Source: Planctomycetota bacterium (GTDB lineage: Bacteria; Planctomycetota; Phycisphaerae; UBA1845; PWPN01). Taken from it: 64,000 bases of DNA. Within the stretch, counting starts at the first letter, position 1. Every line of letters begins with the position of its first letter. The notes under the pieces were generated by a model that saw only the letters and a list, made by a program, of their open reading frames with translations, made no database searches and was not told the origin of the DNA. Positions 7,780 to 16,840 of the stretch are shown here, one piece after another. Made by a program: the position numbers and the translations under genes. Location: contig JAKLEZ010000016.1 in assembly GCA_022711465.1 (NCBI GenBank), positions 88,106-152,105 of the forward strand, in the 5' to 3' direction.

Positions 7780-9543
7780 ATGGATTTGACCGAGGCACTG
7801 GAAGTCCTTGCCCGGGAGGGTTCACGGCTTCGCGATCCCTGGGCCTTGCCGTGGGAGGATCGCGACCAGCAGGCGGTCCATGCCCTTCGGTTTCGGTCGA
7901 ACCTCGACGCGGAGGGCCAATCCCTGTTGATGGTGGCCGTGCTCGGGGGGGCTTCGTCCGGCAAAAGCACGGTGTTCAATAATCTGCTCGACGGTCATCG
8001 GGCCAGTTGCGTCACGGTGAAGGCCCATTCGACCCGAGGTGTCATCATGGCGGTTCATCAGGACCACCGCGACCGGATTGGCCGGTGGTTTGGCGAGCCG
8101 CAGCTCATGTTTCCCTCGCTGAAGCTGCATGAGGTCGGCATCGAGGAGGCGGTGCTGGGCGATCCCGCGGTCGTGACGGTGGTGTATCACGCCATCGAGC
8201 GGCTCAAGCCGGTCCTGCTTCTGGACACGCCGGATCTGACCTCCGCCCACTCCGAGCGTGAGGGCGATCTGGCCAAGAGCCTGCTGCCGTGGTTCGACAA
8301 GGTCCTTCTGGTGGTCAACTTTCCGCAGCGGTGGCGGGATCGGCAGGTGGCCGAGTTTGCCGGGGATGCGGTTCTGTTCTGCCCGGACCGGTTCGTTCTT
8401 TTCAACCACACCCAGGAGGGTGAGTTGGGTGATCCCGAGCGTCGGGCCCTCGACGAGCAGGCCGGCCGGCTTCGAGCCCGGTTCGCGATCGTCGACTACA
8501 GTGCCGGGCGGGGACTGAGGAGGCTCGTACTTCCGGATGCCATCTGGTCGTTGCTGGCCAAGGCACCCGAGCACCGGCTGGGTCTGCTGCGCCGGCAGGT
8601 GCATCGCGCTGCCGAGGACGTTTACAGCGAGAATGAGCTGCGGCGCCAACTGCTGGCCGAACTCAAGGGCCGGCTGCAGGCGTGTGGTGAGAAGCACCTG
8701 CCCAGCGAGAAAGACTGCATCCGGGCGATGATGACCCAGGAGGAGCAGCAGGCGGTTCTCTGGTTTCGCAACCGGCTGCTGGGGGTCAAGCGCTTCCGGG
8801 AGAAGATGGAGAGTGGGGCGGCCCGCGTCGCCGGCGTGTTGTCGAAGATCCCCGTGGTTGGGCGATTGTTCGAGGCCTCGGCCGATGCTCCTTTCCTCGC
8901 CCGGGACCCGCGAGAGACCCGTGAACAGATTGCCTGGAAGTATTTTGAGAGTTCCTGCGGGTCCTTGCTTGCCGAGTTCAACAAGGTGTCGAGGTCCAGC
9001 AAGTTCTGGAAGCACCTGGGCCGGGCCGCCGACCCTTGTCCTTCGCCCGGCGGAGCGATTCAGGACTACCGGGAGAGAATGGTGCAGGTCATCCAGCGGC
9101 TGGACGGGGCGCTGACGAACTGGGCCAAGGCGGTGCAGAGCCAATGGGAGGGTGTTGGGGCGGCTGTCGCCGGAGCCGCGAGCGCCGGGACTGCGGCCGC
9201 TCTTGTGCTGCTCTATCTCCACGCCGGGCCGATCGGCTGGCTTCTGATCGGCAAGATCGTGGTCGCTCACTGGGCGATTCTGGCGGGTACGATCGTCACC
9301 GGGGCCGCGGGAGGCAAACCGCTGAGGCAGACGATCGTTGCCCTCCAGGAGAAGCTGGGCCTCAGCCGGGAGTATCGGCAGGTTCAGGAAGCGGCGGTGG
9401 CTTACCGGGGACTGATGGAGGAGTTCGCCTGGCAGGTGTCGCGGCAGCTTCACCAGACCGCTGAAGCGTGGGTGCTCGATCCTCAGACTCCGTTGGCGGA
9501 GGCTCTTGACGTGCTCAGTCAGGGCGAGGAGGGTGAGCCATGA
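7780..9543 (+). CDS. Dynamin-like GTPase, first of tandem pair
   Basis: 587 residues from ATG 7780, preceded by GGGAGG. A P-loop G-G-A-S-S-G-K-S-T is at about 56-64, followed by a G2-like Thr region (H-S-T-R-G), the G3 motif D-T-P-D at about 149-152, and F-N-H-T-Q at about 208-212 in the place of the N-K-x-D base-recognition motif, which is therefore degenerate. The central and C-terminal parts are long and helical, with a predicted membrane hairpin near residues 460-510 (A-A-A-L-V-L-L-Y and W-L-L-I-G-K-I-V). This is the layout of bacterial dynamin-like proteins, which remodel membranes. The stop overlaps the next start by 4 bases, so the two are made together. The exact family within the dynamin superfamily is inferred. 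Confidence 0.75.
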   Translation: MDLTEALEVLAREGSRLRDPWALPWEDRDQQAVHALRFRSNLDAEGQSLLMVAVLGGASSGKSTVFNNLLDGHRASCVTVKAHSTRGVIMAVHQDHRDRIGRWFGEPQLMFPSLKLHEVGIEEAVLGDPAVVTVVYHAIERLKPVLLLDTPDLTSAHSEREGDLAKSLLPWFDKVLLVVNFPQRWRDRQVAEFAGDAVLFCPDRFVLFNHTQEGELGDPERRALDEQAGRLRARFAIVDYSAGRGLRRLVLPDAIWSLLAKAPEHRLGLLRRQVHRAAEDVYSENELRRQLLAELKGRLQACGEKHLPSEKDCIRAMMTQEEQQAVLWFRNRLLGVKRFREKMESGAARVAGVLSKIPVVGRLFEASADAPFLARDPRETREQIAWKYFESSCGSLLAEFNKVSRSSKFWKHLGRAADPCPSPGGAIQDYRERMVQVIQRLDGALTNWAKAVQSQWEGVGAAVAGAASAGTAAALVLLYLHAGPIGWLLIGKIVVAHWAILAGTIVTGAAGGKPLRQTIVALQEKLGLSREYRQVQEAAVAYRGLMEEFAWQVSRQLHQTAEAWVLDPQTPLAEALDVLSQGEEGEP

Positions 9544-11447
9544 GCGATGCCCTGCTCATCGCCCGGAGAATGGAGCGGTTGCAGAGCGTCAACGAGCAGC
9601 TGGCCGGCCTGTTCCATCGTGATCCCCTGCCGCTTGACCGGGGCGGGGGTTCCGGCCCGAGAGATCCGCTGGTGGTGTGCGGACTGCTGGGTGGCAAGGA
9701 TGTCGGGAAGTCCACGCTGATCAACGCCCTGGTGGGTGAAGCCATCAGCAGGGACGACCGCGAGGTTGGCGAGGGAACCGCTCGACCGGTTGTCTACGTT
9801 CACCGGGCCATGGAGGCGTACGTGCGAGAGCGCTTCCGCTCGACGCGCGGAGCGCCGGAGATCCACCGCCACGAGGACGCGGGCACGCGCAATCTGGCAC
9901 TCGTGGACATGCCCGATTTCGACAGCGAGCTGCGGACGCACGAGCAGATCGTGCGTGAGTACCTGCCACTGCTGGATCGCGTTCTCTGGGTGACCAGTCC
10001 GCAGAAAGCCAACGATCGGATCTGGGTGGAATACACGCGGAAGGCGCTGAAGGATCTCGGCAATGTGTACTGTGTTCTGAATCGGGCCGATGAGCTGCTC
10101 GAGGACGACGAGGGCTATCCGGCCGGAGCGGGCCGGGACCCTGCCGAACGATTCTGGCGGGAGCAAGCTGCCTGGTTCGAGGATCAGCTCCGTGATGTGC
10201 AGTACGACGTTCCCCGGGAGCGGCAGTTCCTGGTTTGTGCGAAGTATCCGACGGCCGACCGGATCGTGGATGCCGTGGCCCGGTCGTGGGGTGGCCTGGA
10301 CGGCCGGTCAACGGGCGGTTCGCAGCAGCTCGTGGCCGGTGTTGCGGGCCGGCTGGAGAGCGAGATGGTTCGTCTGCGGAGGATGCTCTTCGCCCAGGTC
10401 AGCGAATGGGAGGCGGCGCGGATCAAGGGTCTCAACGACCAGGTGAAGCTGCGGGCCTATGCCGAGAGTGTCCGCCGCACGTACGAGCTTGATTTCTGGA
10501 TCGAGCGGCTATCGCAGGTCTGTGATCCGGTCTGTGCCGACGTGCTTCAGGAGGAGGCGTTCGAGGCTGACTACTGCATGACGGTCGCTGGGCGGCTTGC
10601 TCGCCAGCAGAGCTCGCTGATGACCCTGGCGGATCGGCTGATGGAGGACCGGATTGAGAAGTGGCCCGCGCTGCGCTGGCTGTATTGGCTGGCGAGGTGG
10701 CCGCTGCGCCGGGTTGGCATGGCGATCGCGTCGCCGGGCCGGGCGGGGGAGGATGCCGCCCCGCGTTGGGGTTCCGGGCCGTTCTCGGTCGCCGGCCGGG
10801 GTCTGGAGCATCGGATCCGCTTCCTGATCCAGAAGCTGGAAGGGGAGGATGAAGCGGTGCAGGTCTTCCGCCTGGAGGAACAGATGCCCAAGGCCGAGGC
10901 CTTGGCGGCGAAGGTCAAGGCGGAGGTTCGCGAGCACGCCCTGGCCGGTGATGGCCAGTGGCTTGAGGAGCGATCGCAGCTGTACCGGGCGGGGCCTGTC
11001 CGGCGCGGCATCCTGTGGCTGATTCTGCTCTGGTTCGTGATTGCGCAGCCGCTGGGGGAGGGCATCCTCGAGACGTTCAGCGCTGCCCATGCCCAGACGC
11101 TGCTGCACGGGCTGTACAAGACGGTGGCGGCGCTGGGGGCCGCCCATCTGCTGCAGGGCATGCTGGTGGTCTGTGCGGTGTACGGGGCCTGCCTGGGCGT
11201 CATGTACTCCCGATGCATCCGCGAGGTGCGCGCCTATGTCCGGGGCGATCGAGGGGGTAGCCGGGCGGCCCAGATCGCGGCAGCCCTGCGGAGCGAGCTG
11301 GCCGAGAACGTGGTCGGCGAGGTTCTCCGCCCGCTGCGCGGGGTCCACGACCGCCTGAGCCGCCTGTCCGGTGAACTGGCGGAGGTTGCAGATTGCCGGA
11401 AGGACGTGCACGACTCACGACCGCCGGAGTCGGATCCGGCGAGCTGA
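9540..11447 (+). CDS. Dynamin-like GTPase, second of tandem pair
   Basis: 635 residues; ATG overlaps the stop of the first GTPase (ATGA). The P-loop G-G-K-D-V-G-K-S-T is at 51-59, G3 D-M-P-D at 123-126 and a good G4 motif N-R-A-D at 181-184, so nucleotide specificity for GTP is intact here, unlike in the partner. A long helical region follows, then two membrane segments (about 485-505 and 525-560) and a cytoplasmic tail rich in helices. Adjacent dynamin-like pairs that work as heteromers are known in Campylobacter jejuni, and that model is the best guess here: membrane fission, fusion or repair. No phage-defence or division gene is adjacent to narrow the role. Confidence 0.75.
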   Translation: MSDALLIARRMERLQSVNEQLAGLFHRDPLPLDRGGGSGPRDPLVVCGLLGGKDVGKSTLINALVGEAISRDDREVGEGTARPVVYVHRAMEAYVRERFRSTRGAPEIHRHEDAGTRNLALVDMPDFDSELRTHEQIVREYLPLLDRVLWVTSPQKANDRIWVEYTRKALKDLGNVYCVLNRADELLEDDEGYPAGAGRDPAERFWREQAAWFEDQLRDVQYDVPRERQFLVCAKYPTADRIVDAVARSWGGLDGRSTGGSQQLVAGVAGRLESEMVRLRRMLFAQVSEWEAARIKGLNDQVKLRAYAESVRRTYELDFWIERLSQVCDPVCADVLQEEAFEADYCMTVAGRLARQQSSLMTLADRLMEDRIEKWPALRWLYWLARWPLRRVGMAIASPGRAGEDAAPRWGSGPFSVAGRGLEHRIRFLIQKLEGEDEAVQVFRLEEQMPKAEALAAKVKAEVREHALAGDGQWLEERSQLYRAGPVRRGILWLILLWFVIAQPLGEGILETFSAAHAQTLLHGLYKTVAALGAAHLLQGMLVVCAVYGACLGVMYSRCIREVRAYVRGDRGGSRAAQIAAALRSELAENVVGEVLRPLRGVHDRLSRLSGELAEVADCRKDVHDSRPPESDPAS

Positions 11448-11647
11448 AGGCCGGCCTCGGCGGGCGATGGTGGACCGCGGGGCGCCGGCTGTTGGCCGGA
11501 TCGGTCGGGTTGGCATCGCCCGTTCGACCGGACCTTCTCTCTTGATCCACGCCCTGCTATCGAGTAGGAGAGTATTCGCGCCGGCGTAGGGCGCCGCCGA
11601 TTCCGGTGTATCGGTTGTGACGTATCGACGTTTCGACCTTCATCTGA

Positions 11648-12436
11648 ATGCTCCACTACTTCCGTATTCTCGGCCTCTTCGCCCGGGTGAGCATCCAGAA
11701 CGATGCCGCCTATCGAGCGGACTTCTTTTCCAGCCTGGTCATGTCTCTGCTGGGGTTTACGGCGGAGCTGCTCAACCTTTGGGCCATCTTCTCCAACGTG
11801 AGGTCATTCAACAACTGGAGCGTTCCCCAGATGGTGGTTCTGATCGGCATCTTCAAGACCATCCAGGGGATGATCGGCCTGTTCATCGCCCCGAACATGC
11901 GGATGATCATGGAGGACATTCGTGACGGCCGACTCGATTTTGCGATCCTCAAGCCGATGCATGTTCAGTTCTACGCCAGCGTTCGCCGCCTGGCGTTCTG
12001 GCGAGCGACCGACGTGGTCCTGGGGCTGGCCATGATCGTCGTGGGCTGCAGCAGACTGGATGTCTTTCCTACGGTCGGCATGGTATCCTCATTTCTGGTG
12101 ATGCTCGCCGCCGGCATGGTGATCATTTACTCGTTCTGGCTGGTGCTGGCGACCTGTGCCTTCTGGTTCACCCGGTTGTCGAACATCGAGATGGTTTTCT
12201 GGAACCTCTTCGAGGCCGGCCGCTACCCGGTGGACATTTTCCCGTTCGGGATCCGATTCGCCCTGACCTACGTCGTCCCGCTTGCGTTTCTGACCACCTA
12301 CCCGGCCGCGGCCCTGACCGGCAGGATGGAGTTCAACTGGCTGGTGGTGACCGTTGTCCTGGCCGGCGTTTCGTTGGTTGTCTCCGCGCGGTTCTGGCAG
12401 CTGGGGCTGCGGCATTACAGCGGAGCATCGGCTTGA
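11648..12436 (+). CDS. ABC-2 type export permease (DUF990-like)
   Basis: 262 residues with six predicted membrane segments. The N-terminal part (Y-R-A-D-F-F-S-S-L-V), the central R-D-G-R-L-D-F-A-I-L-K-P segment and the late P-V-D-I-F-P-F-G-I-R motif are typical of the ABC-2 permease family PF06182, where two permeases and one ATPase normally form a transporter. In this window the ATPase and the second permease are missing, so partners must be elsewhere. No clear Shine-Dalgarno precedes the ATG. The gap of 200 bases to the GTPase genes leaves co-transcription open. Confidence 0.8.
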   Translation: MLHYFRILGLFARVSIQNDAAYRADFFSSLVMSLLGFTAELLNLWAIFSNVRSFNNWSVPQMVVLIGIFKTIQGMIGLFIAPNMRMIMEDIRDGRLDFAILKPMHVQFYASVRRLAFWRATDVVLGLAMIVVGCSRLDVFPTVGMVSSFLVMLAAGMVIIYSFWLVLATCAFWFTRLSNIEMVFWNLFEAGRYPVDIFPFGIRFALTYVVPLAFLTTYPAAALTGRMEFNWLVVTVVLAGVSLVVSARFWQLGLRHYSGASA

Positions 12437-12745
12437 CCCGCTGCGTCGTCAGGGAGCGGTCATAGTCCGTGCTATCAGTCCCGAACAGGCCTCAGAAGTC
12501 ACTCCCCGGGGAGTGGTACCCGAGGACGTCGTGCACGTCTCCGCCGTGGTCAAGGTATGATGCTGTGTACCGATCTGGCCACAGACGACCTGGTCCCGCG
12601 AATGCGGTGCTCGTTGGCGTGTTCCCTCGGGCGGGTGTGATTCTGGAGATTCGCGGGTGTCGGGACAAAAACGGCGGGAATTGCGCGAACCATCCGGCTG
12701 CCCAAAGGCACGTAAAGGGGTGGCACAGACAATGGAGGATCGACG
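12437..12745. other. Intergenic region with 16-base perfect palindrome
   Basis: 309 bases without a gene. It contains the perfect palindrome CACTCCCCGGGGAGTG at 12500-12515, an inverted repeat GACGT/ACGTC just after it (12524-12538), and a TATGAT at 12556-12561. Together these could be an operator and promoter for the secreted protein at 12746, but the -35 is poor and the distance to the ATG is about 185 bases. Confidence 0.4.
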
Positions 12746-14773
12746 ATGCCAACCGTCCGCGCCATGCGAGTCGTGGAGGCCGAAGGCTCCAGCTCCCTTT
12801 CCCGAGTTCATGGACTGTCCCAGGCGTTCCCGATCGCCCGAAGGCTCGGATCGGGCCGTTTCCTTGGCCTCGGATTGCTGCTTTTGCTGCCCACCTCGCC
12901 CGGGGCATTCGCCGCCGAGGGCAGCCGGTACTTTGCCATCACGGTGGTCGACGAGCAGACCGGCCGCGGGGTGCCTCTGGTCGAGCTCACCACGACGAAC
13001 AGCATCCGCTACTACACGGACAGCAACGGGATCGTCGCCCTGGACGAGCCGGGGCTCATGGGCCAGAAGGTGTTCTTCACCGTCAAGAGCCATGGCTACG
13101 AGTTCGCCAAGGACGGCTTTGGCTTTCCCGGCAAGCCCCTCGAGGTCGCCCCTGGGGGGAGCGCGACGCTCAAGGTCAAGCGGATCAACATTGCCGAACG
13201 TCTTTACCGCGTTACCGGGCAGGGCATCTACCGCGACACGGTGCTCCTCGGTCGCCAGCCACCCTTGCGCGAACCGGTGCTCAACGGCCAGGTCATGGGT
13301 TCGGACAGCGTGCAGCACATCATTTACGGCGGTCGCAACTTCTGGTTCTGGGGTGACACGGGCCGACCGTCCTATCCGCTGGGGAATTTCTTCACCACCG
13401 GGGCGACGTCCGCCCTGCCCGGCAAGGGTGCTCTCGATCCTGAGGTCGGCGTAGATCTCTCGTACTTCGTGGACGAGACCGGCTTCGCCAAGAAGATGAC
13501 TCCGATGCCTGGCAGCAACCCGGTCTGGATTGATGCCCTGGTGACTCTCCCTGATGAGACCGGACGTGAGGGTCTGTACTGCGCGTTTGCCAAGGTGACC
13601 CAGGCCATGGAGGCGATCGAACGAGGCGTACTCAAGTACGACGACGGCAAGCAGGTCTTCGCCAAGGTGACGCAGTTCGATCTGAAGAACCCGGTCCGGC
13701 CCGCCGGACACCCTTTCCGCCACACCGACAAGGGGGTGGAGTACATCTACTTCGCCCAGCCGTTCCCCTTCACACGCGTCCGGGCGGAGGTGAAGTCGTA
13801 CCTGGACCAAGGTGCGTACGAGGTGTACTCATGCCTGAGGGAGGGTACTCGCGTTGACGCCCGCCAGGTCGACCGGCACGCCGACGGCTCGATCCGCTAT
13901 GCCTGGAAGAAGAACACGCCGGCCCTCGATCCCAAGGAGGAAGGCGAGTACATCAAGGCGGGCCTGCTCAAGCCGGAGGAGGCCCTGTTGCTGCTCCGGG
14001 ATACCGGGACGGGCAAGGCGGTCACGGCCCACGCCGGCTCGGTCTACTGGAACGAGTACCGCAAACGGTGGATCACGATTCGCTGCGAGGTGTTCGGCAC
14101 GTCGATGCTGGGGGAGACCTGGTACGCCGAGGGCGACACGCCGCTCGGCCCGTGGGTCTATGCCCGCAAGATCGTCACCCACGACAAGTACAGCTTCTAC
14201 AATCCCAAGCATCACCCGGTCTTCGACCGTGACCGCGGGCGAATCATCTACTTCGAAGGCACCTACACCTTCACCTTCTCCGGCAATACCGAAGCCACGC
14301 CGCGGTACGACTACAACCAGATGATGTACAGGCTCAACCTGGACGATCCTCGATTGGTCTCGCCCGTACCGATCTACGAGGTCGAGGAGCAGGGTGTCCG
14401 GGTGCTCCGCGTGGCGGATCGTCTGCCGACCGCCGGCGGGCGATATCGCATCGCGTTTTTCGCCCCGGACCGGTCCGCTCCCAACACCCTACCGGTCTAC
14501 GAGCAAGGGACTCCCGAAGCCGGTTACCGGTTGACCATCGGGGAGGCGAAGGCCAAGCCCGCCGACGGTTTGAAGGCGTGTTTCCATGCTTTGCCCGCCG
14601 ACGCCAAGGACCCGCCGGCCACGACCGTGCCGCTGTTCGCCTTCACCGATTCGAAGGGCGGCACGATTTACGGCACGGAGGAGAGTCCTGCGGGGGATGG
14701 ATTCACCAGATCCGAACGGCCGCTCTGTCGAGTCTGGAAGAATCCCTCGAAGCTGGAGTGGCAGGTCCGCTGA
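12746..14773 (+). CDS. Large secreted protein, Ig-like plus propeller-like domain
   Basis: 675 residues; ATG 12746 has GGAGG about 6 bases upstream. A signal sequence with an unusually long n-region (hydrophobic part at about 38-52, ending A-F-A-A) is visible. Residues 60-150 look like a beta-sandwich or carboxypeptidase-regulatory-like domain (V-V-D-E-Q-T-G-R-G-V-P-L-V-E-L). The main domain, about 165-560, has repeated W/F-G-D-T, Y-D-D-G-K, L-G-P-W-V-Y and P-K-H-H-P-V-F-D segments like five-bladed propeller glycosidases of the GH43/DUF4185 type. Enzymatic activity is not established. It is probably exported and acts on polysaccharide; that is inference. Confidence 0.65.
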   Translation: MPTVRAMRVVEAEGSSSLSRVHGLSQAFPIARRLGSGRFLGLGLLLLLPTSPGAFAAEGSRYFAITVVDEQTGRGVPLVELTTTNSIRYYTDSNGIVALDEPGLMGQKVFFTVKSHGYEFAKDGFGFPGKPLEVAPGGSATLKVKRINIAERLYRVTGQGIYRDTVLLGRQPPLREPVLNGQVMGSDSVQHIIYGGRNFWFWGDTGRPSYPLGNFFTTGATSALPGKGALDPEVGVDLSYFVDETGFAKKMTPMPGSNPVWIDALVTLPDETGREGLYCAFAKVTQAMEAIERGVLKYDDGKQVFAKVTQFDLKNPVRPAGHPFRHTDKGVEYIYFAQPFPFTRVRAEVKSYLDQGAYEVYSCLREGTRVDARQVDRHADGSIRYAWKKNTPALDPKEEGEYIKAGLLKPEEALLLLRDTGTGKAVTAHAGSVYWNEYRKRWITIRCEVFGTSMLGETWYAEGDTPLGPWVYARKIVTHDKYSFYNPKHHPVFDRDRGRIIYFEGTYTFTFSGNTEATPRYDYNQMMYRLNLDDPRLVSPVPIYEVEEQGVRVLRVADRLPTAGGRYRIAFFAPDRSAPNTLPVYEQGTPEAGYRLTIGEAKAKPADGLKACFHALPADAKDPPATTVPLFAFTDSKGGTIYGTEESPAGDGFTRSERPLCRVWKNPSKLEWQVR

Positions 14774-14902
14774 CCGCTGCCGAGGGCGGGCCGGCCGGGG
14801 TCACGGGTCGGTCCGCGGATTTGTTCGTCTCGCGTCGGTGTCGTAGACTGCTCCCCTGGACAGGTGGATTGCAGACCAGGGACCGAGTCCGGGGAGTCAC
14901 CC

Positions 14903-15595
14903 TTGACGCTGAAAGAGAAACTGGCGGGTAAGTTCATTGTATTCGACGGACCGGACGGCTCCGGCAAGGGGACGCAGTTACGGCTACTGGCCGAGGAGCT
15001 GCGCCGGCAGGGTGCTGAGATCGTGCTGGGCAAGGACCCCGGCGGCAGTGAGATCGGTGACCGGATCCGGGCGATCCTGCTCCGCCATGATCTGTCGCTG
15101 ATGGACGTCCGCTGCGAGACGATGCTGTTCATGGCGTCGCGGGCTCAGCTCGTCGGCGAGGTGATCGAGCCCGCCCTCAAGGCAGGCAAGATCGTCCTCT
15201 GCGACCGGTTCATTTCCGCGACGTGTGCCTACCAGGGGGCGGCCGGCTACGACATTCAACGGATCATCAAGCTGGGCAGCTTCGCCGTCGGCGATACCTG
15301 GCCGCACCTGACGGTGGTGGTGGACATTCCGGTCGAGGAGGGGTTCCGCCGCACCGGCCGCAACCCCTCGGGGGCTCCACGGCGGCGAACGGACGCGAAC
15401 CAGGGCCTGCTCCTGGCCGACATTGAGCCGGACGCCATGGAGATCCGGCCGATCGCGTTCCACCGCAAGGTGCGCAAGTTGTTTCTGGAACTGCCGCCGG
15501 AATACCCCGGCAAGGTGGTGGTCATCGACGGTTCTGGCGCCCAAGGTGACGTTCACCGCCAGGTGATGGAGACCATCGAGCGTGTCGATTTTTGA
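14903..15595 (+). CDS. tmk: Thymidylate kinase
   Basis: 230 residues from TTG 14903, which has GGGGAG 6 bases upstream; a GTG at 14864 is an alternative without such a site. Motifs of dTMP kinase are clear: P-loop G-P-D-G-S-G-K-G-T-Q at about 15-24, the D-R-F motif in L-C-D-R-F-I-S-A-T, and a lid region with R-R-R-T-D-A-N-Q. The enzyme phosphorylates dTMP to dTDP for DNA synthesis. It overlaps holB by 14 bases, and the order tmk-holB-PSP1 resembles the tmk...holB-yaaT region of Bacillus. Confidence 0.93.
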   Translation: MTLKEKLAGKFIVFDGPDGSGKGTQLRLLAEELRRQGAEIVLGKDPGGSEIGDRIRAILLRHDLSLMDVRCETMLFMASRAQLVGEVIEPALKAGKIVLCDRFISATCAYQGAAGYDIQRIIKLGSFAVGDTWPHLTVVVDIPVEEGFRRTGRNPSGAPRRRTDANQGLLLADIEPDAMEIRPIAFHRKVRKLFLELPPEYPGKVVVIDGSGAQGDVHRQVMETIERVDF

Positions 15596-16763
15596 CGTTC
15601 AGCACCAGGATCGAGCCCACCGCGTGATCCAGCGTTCACTGGCCAGCGGGCGCATGCCCCACGCGTACCTGTTCGCCGGGGCGGAAGGCATCGGCCGCGA
15701 GCTGCTGGCCGAGCGACTTGCCCGCCTGCTGCTGTGTGGGGCACGTATTCGCCGAGCCCTGCCCGAGCCCATTGCCGGAGCTCTGCCCGATGGACACGGC
15801 TGGGACGCCTGCGGCCGGTGCGAAGACTGCATCCTTACCACCGCGGGCACCCACCCGGATCTCCACCGCATCTATCGCCAGCTGAGCCACCAACACCCGG
15901 ATGCCGAGGTTCGCAAGAGGAAGGCTCAGGATCTCTCCATCGATGTCATCCGGCACTTCGTGATTGACCGGGTTGGCCTGCGGCCCAGGCAAGGCCGGGC
16001 CAAGGTGTTCATCGTTCGCGAGGCTGAACGACTCAGCGATCAGGCGCAGAACGCCCTGCTGAAGACGCTCGAGGAACCGCCGTCGGACACGTACCTCATC
16101 CTGCTGACAACGGCCATGGACCGCATGCTCCCGACCACCCGGTCGCGGTGTCAGCAGGTCAGCTTCGGCCTTCTCCCGATCGACTTCGTTGCCAGCCAGC
16201 TGCGATCGCTCCGCCCGGGCGCCGCCGAGGAGGTGACCAGCTACCTTGCCCGTCGTTCGGGAGGCAGCATCGGCCAAGCTCTGGTGCAATTCGATGACGG
16301 CATTCATGCGATGAAGTTGAAATGGGGCCACCAGCTGGTCACCCTTACGGCCAGGCCGGCGGGGTTCTCGGCTCATGCGCTGGCCGCCCCGTTCCTGGCC
16401 GATGCCAAGGAACTGGCCAGGTGCGCCGCCCAGCGTGATCCCGAGATTACCGATTCCGTCGCCACTCGGGCGAGTCTGCAGGTTCTTTTTTCCATCCTGG
16501 CCGACTTCTACCTCGATGGGCTTCGCCGGAATTTGGGGATGAGCGCGAGTTGGGTCAACAGCGACCAGATGGACGTGGTGGAGTATCTGGGCACGGCCAT
16601 GAGTGCGGGCGTGATTCGGAAGTGTCTGGCCCAGATCGCCGAGGCTGATGCCAACGCGGGGCGGAACGCGGCGTTCGAACTGGTGCTGGAAGGGCTTTTC
16701 ATTCGCTTGGCGGCCGTCGTCGAGGGCCGCGCGCTGGTTCTAAGCCGTCGCAGCGCCGGGTGA
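15582..16763 (+). CDS. holB: DNA polymerase III subunit delta-prime
   Basis: 393 residues from a GTG inside the end of tmk. The AAA+ fold of clamp-loader subunits is visible: L-F-A-G-A-E-G-I-G-R (about 29-38, a P-loop with the Lys replaced by Arg, as expected for the non-hydrolysing delta-prime), the zinc-binding C-G-R-C-E-D-C cluster near 75-82, Q-N-A-L-L-K-T-L-E-E-P-P, and the sensor-1 stretch ending T-R-S-R-C. It is part of the clamp loader at the replication fork. Translational coupling with tmk is suggested by the overlap. Confidence 0.92.
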   Translation: MSIFDVQHQDRAHRVIQRSLASGRMPHAYLFAGAEGIGRELLAERLARLLLCGARIRRALPEPIAGALPDGHGWDACGRCEDCILTTAGTHPDLHRIYRQLSHQHPDAEVRKRKAQDLSIDVIRHFVIDRVGLRPRQGRAKVFIVREAERLSDQAQNALLKTLEEPPSDTYLILLTTAMDRMLPTTRSRCQQVSFGLLPIDFVASQLRSLRPGAAEEVTSYLARRSGGSIGQALVQFDDGIHAMKLKWGHQLVTLTARPAGFSAHALAAPFLADAKELARCAAQRDPEITDSVATRASLQVLFSILADFYLDGLRRNLGMSASWVNSDQMDVVEYLGTAMSAGVIRKCLAQIAEADANAGRNAAFELVLEGLFIRLAAVVEGRALVLSRRSAG

Positions 16764-16840
16764 TCATGGGCCGTCCTGCCTGATTGTCCAAACCGCCCAC
16801 CGCCGGTTATACTGAGCTTCGGTGTGAGGAGTACCCGGTG

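Noticed and set aside
15669..15704. Loss of the P-loop lysine in DNA polymerase III delta-prime as an anomaly
   Set aside because: Delta-prime subunits normally lack a working ATP site, so this is expected.
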